A DNA stretch of 64,000 nt from assembly GCA_965216585.1 (NCBI GenBank), contig CBDCGC010000003.1, forward strand, positions 3,782,001-3,846,000. The letters are read 5' to 3'. Positions 59,976 to 64,000 of this stretch are shown in pieces (the first letter of the stretch is position 1; every line of letters begins with the position of its first letter). The translations under genes and the position numbers were made by a program. The notes beneath the pieces are model-generated. The model saw only the letters and a list, made by a program, of their open reading frames with translations. It did not search any database and was not told where the DNA came from. This DNA comes from CADEER01 sp965216585 (GTDB lineage: Bacteria > Desulfobacterota > Binatia > HRBIN30 > CADEER01).

Positions 59976-62108
59976 TCAGAGTGGCCGCACGTTGGCGGGA
60001 ATGGCGCTCTGCAACGCCAAGCCGGTGAGTCGATCGTAGCGATGGTCGGCCGGGATCAGGCGTTGCACGTTGGCGCCTTTTTCGCGTACGTCGCGGCGAT
60101 CGGCAGGGTTCCCCCAGCCGAAGGCGAAGGCGATCGTATCGCGGGCGACGCTGTCGCTGCTCTCGACGATGCCTTCGACCTTGCCGTGATCGTTTTCGAC
60201 GACGACGGAATCGCCGTCGTTGAGCCTCAGCTCGCGCATCGCCTCGGGATTCATGAGCATGGGGTTGTAGGACCTCTTCTTGCGCAGCGACGGCAGGTTC
60301 TGTCCCTGCGAGCAGTACACTTCCTTCATCCGGTAGGTGATGATGCGAAAGGCGAAGTCCTCGTCGCCGGCGTAGCCGCCGCCGGTGATGGGTTCGGCGC
60401 GCACCTCGGCGAGCTCGGCGATGACTTCCGGGTGACCGGCGGCCATCTTCTTGTCGGCGTGCGCGATCATGTTGGGAATGACGCCGCCGGCGGTGCTCTG
60501 GTCGCCTTCGATGACGTAGCCGCTGGGGTGCTTGCGCAGCTCGGCGATCGGCACGCGTGAGTGGCGGTGGAGTGCGTCCAGCATCTCGTCGCTGCTCGGC
60601 TTCGACTGCGTCGTCAGATCGCTCACCCGCAGTGGTAGCTCGAGACGGCGCGCCAACTCCCAGAAGATCTGCCACTCTTCCATGGTCTGCTCCGGTGCTT
60701 CGACCAGGGCGGGAGTGTATTGGCCGAAGGGGAACGGGTAGTTGGCGTCCATCAGCTTGGAGACGTCGGGTCGTTCGAACGGATGCCTGGCGGCGAAGAT
60801 GTAGTCGGCATGCTCGGCTGTCGCCGAGCGAAACAAATCGAAAACGACGAGCAGATCGAGACTGTCGAGTGCCTCGGCGGTGCGCTTTTCGTCCGAGAAC
60901 ACCAGCGCGGGATTGCCGCCGTTGACGATGAGGGCGCGGATCTGACCGTCGCCGGGAGTGAGAATCTCATCGGTGATGGTGCTCGACGGCAGCTCGAAAT
61001 AGGAACCGAACAACCCGCTCTGGGCGGGGATGTCGCGGATCCGCGAGCGCGGTGGCTCGGGCAGGCGAAAGGCCTGGGTGTCGGGACCGAAGGTTCTGCC
61101 GAGCGCGCCCTCGCTGCGGTTCAATCCGCCAACCCGATCGTAGCGGCCGCACAAGCCGTTGAGAGTCATCGCCAACTGCGTCGTCAGGTTGTGATGGATC
61201 GCCATGTGCAGCCCAGTGCCGGTCTGGGCGCCGCCGGTTTTGGCGCTGGCAAACATTACCGCGGCGGCCTCGATCTGTTCGGCCGGAACGTTGCAGCGGC
61301 GGGCCGCGTAGTCGAGGTCGAAAGGCTGCACCGCTTGACGCAGCGCATCGACGCCGCTGACGTACTTCTCGACGTAGTCGTGGTCGATGAGGTCGCGGTC
61401 GAGGATGACCTTGACCATGGCGGCGAGCAGAGTTGCGTCTTCGCCGGGTTTCACCTGCAGGTGGATGTCGGCGCGGCGCGCCGCGTCGGAGCGCCGCGGG
61501 TCGATGACGATGAGCTTCAAGCCGCGTAGCTGTGCCCGCTTGAGTCGTGCCGACGGGTTGGACTGCGGCATGTTGAGCTGATGCGAGGCGATCGGGTTGG
61601 TGCCGATGAACATCACCACTTCGGCGCGGTCGACGTCGAGCAGGTTGACCGGCAGTGGCCCGCCGAAGAAGCGTTTGATGGCGATGCCGATGCTCGGTGA
61701 ATCGATCGTGTAGGAGGTGTACATGCGGCTCGAGCCGAGCGCGTCGAGCCAGCGGCGAACGAACCACGGCCCGCCGGCCGACGTGCGATGACCGCCGCAA
61801 CCGGTGTAGACCGCGACCGCGTTGGGTCCGCTCTCGCCGATGATCGTGCGCAAGCGCTCCGCCACCTCGCCGAGCGCGGCATCGGTGTCCAGCGGATGCC
61901 AGGCGCCGTCTTGCTGCTTCTGCGGACTGAGAATGCGCTCGGGGTGGTAGATGCGCTCCAACTCGGCGCGTCCCTTCTGGCAGGTGTAGCCTTCGGTTAC
62001 CGGATTGTCGCGATCGCCGCGCACGGCGAGGATTCGCCCATCTTCGACGTCGGCCTCCATGCCGCAGAGGACATGGCAGAAACGGCAGAAGGTTTTTTCG
62101 GTTTGCAT
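59976..62108 (-). CDS. Molybdopterin (bis-MGD) oxidoreductase, [4Fe-4S]
   Basis: 710 residues. The N-terminal cluster C8-x2-C11-x3-C15-x27-C43 is classical for formate dehydrogenase / nitrate reductase-type catalytic subunits. VVMFIGTNPIASHQLNMPQS, LIVIDPRRSDAARRADIHLQ and the C-terminal MGD-binding domain (ending VRPL, with NDGDSVVVENDHG) are present. The Mo-ligand segment reads YTIDSPSIG, so neither Cys nor Sec occupies the usual place; Ser137 or Asp136 may coordinate Mo. No partner subunits or accessory genes adjoin it, so the substrate is open. Confidence 0.85.
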   Translation of the reverse strand: MQTEKTFCRFCHVLCGMEADVEDGRILAVRGDRDNPVTEGYTCQKGRAELERIYHPERILSPQKQQDGAWHPLDTDAALGEVAERLRTIIGESGPNAVAVYTGCGGHRTSAGGPWFVRRWLDALGSSRMYTSYTIDSPSIGIAIKRFFGGPLPVNLLDVDRAEVVMFIGTNPIASHQLNMPQSNPSARLKRAQLRGLKLIVIDPRRSDAARRADIHLQVKPGEDATLLAAMVKVILDRDLIDHDYVEKYVSGVDALRQAVQPFDLDYAARRCNVPAEQIEAAAVMFASAKTGGAQTGTGLHMAIHHNLTTQLAMTLNGLCGRYDRVGGLNRSEGALGRTFGPDTQAFRLPEPPRSRIRDIPAQSGLFGSYFELPSSTITDEILTPGDGQIRALIVNGGNPALVFSDEKRTAEALDSLDLLVVFDLFRSATAEHADYIFAARHPFERPDVSKLMDANYPFPFGQYTPALVEAPEQTMEEWQIFWELARRLELPLRVSDLTTQSKPSSDEMLDALHRHSRVPIAELRKHPSGYVIEGDQSTAGGVIPNMIAHADKKMAAGHPEVIAELAEVRAEPITGGGYAGDEDFAFRIITYRMKEVYCSQGQNLPSLRKKRSYNPMLMNPEAMRELRLNDGDSVVVENDHGKVEGIVESSDSVARDTIAFAFGWGNPADRRDVREKGANVQRLIPADHRYDRLTGLALQSAIPANVRPL

Positions 62109-62263
62109 GGCAGGTTGGTGCCTTCCCGCGGACGCGATCGGAGCCGCGGTCGCCTCCCGAACCTACAGGGCCATCGCCGCGTCGAGCAAGCCAGTGCGCG
62201 CGGCCGGTGAGCCGGCTGTGGTTTGGCAAGGGCGCTCACCTGTGGAACAACGCCACTGCGATG

Positions 62264-62806
62264 ATGGCGAAGAGACGGGTGTTGGCGGGCGTACTGGTGT
62301 TTGGCGTCGTTGCGGCGCTGGGTGCCTGGTACTACCAGAGCGAGATCATCGGCCGCGCCGCCAGGGTGTACATGCAGCGCGTAGCGGCGCGCGAGGAGAA
62401 GAGCGGCGACCTCACGCAACGGCGCCGCACGGTGGCCGGCGTCCACCGGCAGATCCTCATCGCGCCGCCGCCGGATCGACTGGTGCCCGAGCTCTTCGAC
62501 TTTCTCTCCGAACTGTCGGCGCGCACGGCCAGCGGCGAGATCTCGCTCGCCTGGGGTGCCTACCTCTACACCGCGCACGTACGTACCGCCCTCGCCCGCC
62601 CGGCCGGCGCGCCGCGTCCCGCCGCGCGCGAGATCCGGGACGAGATCCAGAAGGGGGTGGAGTTCTTCTACCTGCAGAAACGCCCGGACGTCGACGGCGT
62701 CAAGGTCAAGGATCTATGGGACGACGGGGACGACGGCGAGTCGTTTACCGTCGAGGAGATACGCCAAGCAGCGCGCGAAGGCCGCGATCTGACGCGCGGC
62801 GAGTGA
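62264..62806 (+). CDS. Membrane-anchored protein of unknown function
   Basis: 180 residues from ATG 62264 (tandem ATGs at 62261/62264; the frame is open from GTG 62207). One helix (about 5-22, RVLAGVLVFGVVAALGAWYY), then a hydrophilic domain with HRQILIAPPPDRLVPELFDF and EEIRQAAREGRDL. No family recognised. Confidence 0.65.
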   Translation: MAKRRVLAGVLVFGVVAALGAWYYQSEIIGRAARVYMQRVAAREEKSGDLTQRRRTVAGVHRQILIAPPPDRLVPELFDFLSELSARTASGEISLAWGAYLYTAHVRTALARPAGAPRPAAREIRDEIQKGVEFFYLQKRPDVDGVKVKDLWDDGDDGESFTVEEIRQAAREGRDLTRGE

Positions 62807-62863
62807 CCCTCACAGCCCACCGTTCGCGCGTCGGCGCGCTCTCACGCCTCACGCCCCGACCCC

Positions 62864-63355
62864 TCACGCCCCGCGTCCAACCCGAGCGATACCGCGAACC
62901 TCATCTGCCTCCGACGTGTCGGGTGAAATGGCTTTGGTGATGATCGTCGTAGCCAGGTGATCGAGGTGGTCGCAGAGGGCTCGATCGAGCTCTGAGAACT
63001 CGCGCCACAGCTCATCGACAGCCGATTCGGGCAGGCGCACCATGATCGATTGCCGTCGTTGCCGCGGGTAACGGTACGGTTTCAGTCCGTAGCGACGCAG
63101 CAGCGATGTGAACAGCCGGCGCGACCAAGGGTTGTGGATCGAGAAACGCAATTCGATCGCCTGCTCTTCGCCGGCGATCCGGTCGAGACGAGCGCGGATT
63201 CGCTGTCGGGCCTCATCGGCGGCGATTCTCTCGCCATCGGTACTGGCGCCGGCGAAGAGCGCCTCGATCTGTTCGAGCTTTCGAATCAGTGCGGCCGTAT
63301 CGCCCGCATCGGTGCCCACTCGTTCACTTTTCATACGCCCATTCGCGTTGCGCAT
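62864..63355 (-). CDS. Conserved hypothetical protein, basic
   Basis: 163 residues from ATG 63355 (or 156 from 63334). The N-terminal half is helical (RKLEQIEALFAGASTDGERI); the C-terminal half contains RLFTSLLRRYGLKPYRYPRQ followed by RRQSIMVRLPESAVDELWRE. The latter phrase resembles a small nucleic-acid-binding domain, but the family is not known to me. Divergent from the amidase gene. Confidence 0.6.
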   Translation of the reverse strand: MRNANGRMKSERVGTDAGDTAALIRKLEQIEALFAGASTDGERIAADEARQRIRARLDRIAGEEQAIELRFSIHNPWSRRLFTSLLRRYGLKPYRYPRQRRQSIMVRLPESAVDELWREFSELDRALCDHLDHLATTIITKAISPDTSEADEVRGIARVGRGA

Positions 63356-63415
63356 CCCGTTCGCCGGTCGCGGCCGTCGGGCGATTCTGATACTCCCGGC
63401 GCTGGGGGAAGGCAA

Positions 63416-64000
63416 ATGACGGACGGCAAGCAGGTGCACGCCTATTGCGACGACGTGCTCGGCGACTTGGACGCGACCGGCGTGGCGCAGCGCATTGCCG
63501 CCGGGGAGATTCGCGCTTCCGAGGCGGTGGAGGCGGCGATCGCGCGCGCCGAACGCGTCAATCCGACTCTCAACGCCATCGTCACCAAGACCTTCGAGCG
63601 GGCGCGCGAATCGGCGGACGACAAGACGAGCGGATTGTTTGCCGGCGTGCCGACCTTCGTCAAGGACAACACCGATATCGTCGGTGTGCCGACCTTGCAC
63701 GGCTCGGCGGCCCTGACCAACGCTCCGGCGAAGAAGTCGAGCGCCTTCATGACGCAATTCGAGGCGAGCGGTCTGGTGTCGCTCGGCAAGAGCGCGCTGT
63801 CGGAGTTTGGTCTCATCGCCACCTGCGAACCGCTCGCCTTCGGCGCAGCCCGCAACCCGTGGCACACCGGGCACACTCCCGGCGGCTCGTCGGGCGGCTC
63901 GGCGGCGCTGGTCGCCGCTGGCGTCGTGCCGCTGGCGCACGCCGTCGACGGTGCGGGTTCGACGCGAATCCCGGCCAACTGCTGCGGACTGGTTGGACTG
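63416..64000 (+). CDS. Amidase signature-family enzyme, truncated by window end
   Basis: First 195 residues only, from ATG 63416 with SD GGGGGAAGG. Catalytic Lys is in FVKDNTDIVG and the signature serines are in TPGGSSGGSAALVAAG, so Ser-cisSer-Lys chemistry is intact. Amidases of this type include GatA and nitrile/amide hydrolases; the missing C-terminus would be needed to choose. Confidence 0.9.
   Translation, partial: MTDGKQVHAYCDDVLGDLDATGVAQRIAAGEIRASEAVEAAIARAERVNPTLNAIVTKTFERARESADDKTSGLFAGVPTFVKDNTDIVGVPTLHGSAALTNAPAKKSSAFMTQFEASGLVSLGKSALSEFGLIATCEPLAFGAARNPWHTGHTPGGSSGGSAALVAAGVVPLAHAVDGAGSTRIPANCCGLVGL

Overview
The window is chromosomal DNA of a GC-rich bacterium with short intergenic gaps. 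The gene content (fatty-acid/steroid-type thiolases with DUF35, many SDRs, secreted proteins carrying paired EF-hand/dockerin-like 'DxDxDG' repeats and Cys-rich 'D-G-x-x-C' repeats, CXXCH-bearing surface proteins, Tc/Rhs proteins) resembles deltaproteobacteria-like lineages, in particular uncultured Binatota/Desulfobacterota-type genomes. That taxonomic guess is inference from style; no marker gene was checked.

Layout. 0-19.2 kb is ordinary chromosome: a partial M20 amidohydrolase, a large secreted beta-helix/Cys-rich protein, psd, an SDR, a TetR repressor with a clear palindromic operator, a DUF35-thiolase-thiolase operon, an EEP-family lipoprotein, a PQQ-type sugar dehydrogenase with a dockerin-like tag, a quinone reductase, two SDRs (one with a histone-H1-like Lys/Ala tail), a cupin, argC, a patatin lipase, a stand-alone NFACT-R protein and queG.

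19.4-40.5 kb is an accessory region, visibly richer in A+T in places and full of broken genes. An SpvB/Tc-type Rhs gene is scattered in at least four pieces (20.0-20.6, 22.3-23.0, 30.9-34.8, 39.9 kb). An 810-bp element with about 38-bp terminal inverted repeats and two oppositely oriented pieces of a REP-associated (RAYT) transposase occurs three times (30079, 36301, 37837), and a solo right end lies at 23029. These ends delimit blocks: a secretion block (cohesin-like protein, subtilase, beta-propeller protein, Lgt), the main Rhs C-terminal half with its variable tip, and two orphan tip plus lipoprotein pairs. A RelBE-type toxin-antitoxin pair and a truncated second lgt are also here.

41.3-64 kb returns to ordinary chromosome: a FEN-type exonuclease, cstA, acs, cysS, a His/Arg-rich secreted protein, an NTF2-like protein, an ArsC/Spx-like gene with an in-frame TGA and a well-placed hairpin (probable selenoprotein), a minor-pilin operon (fimT/pilX/pilV/pilW-like), an FAD oxidoreductase, a large CXXCH + dockerin-like + PQQ-propeller protein, a RES-type toxin-antitoxin operon with its palindromic operator, a molybdopterin oxidoreductase and a partial amidase.

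The main candidates for something undescribed are (i) the element-punctuated array of Rhs tips, immunity-like lipoproteins and secreted modules, (ii) the probable U-T-S-C selenoprotein, and (iii) a possible cohesin/dockerin-like cell-surface assembly shared by four or five secreted proteins. No rRNA, tRNA or CRISPR array was recognised.
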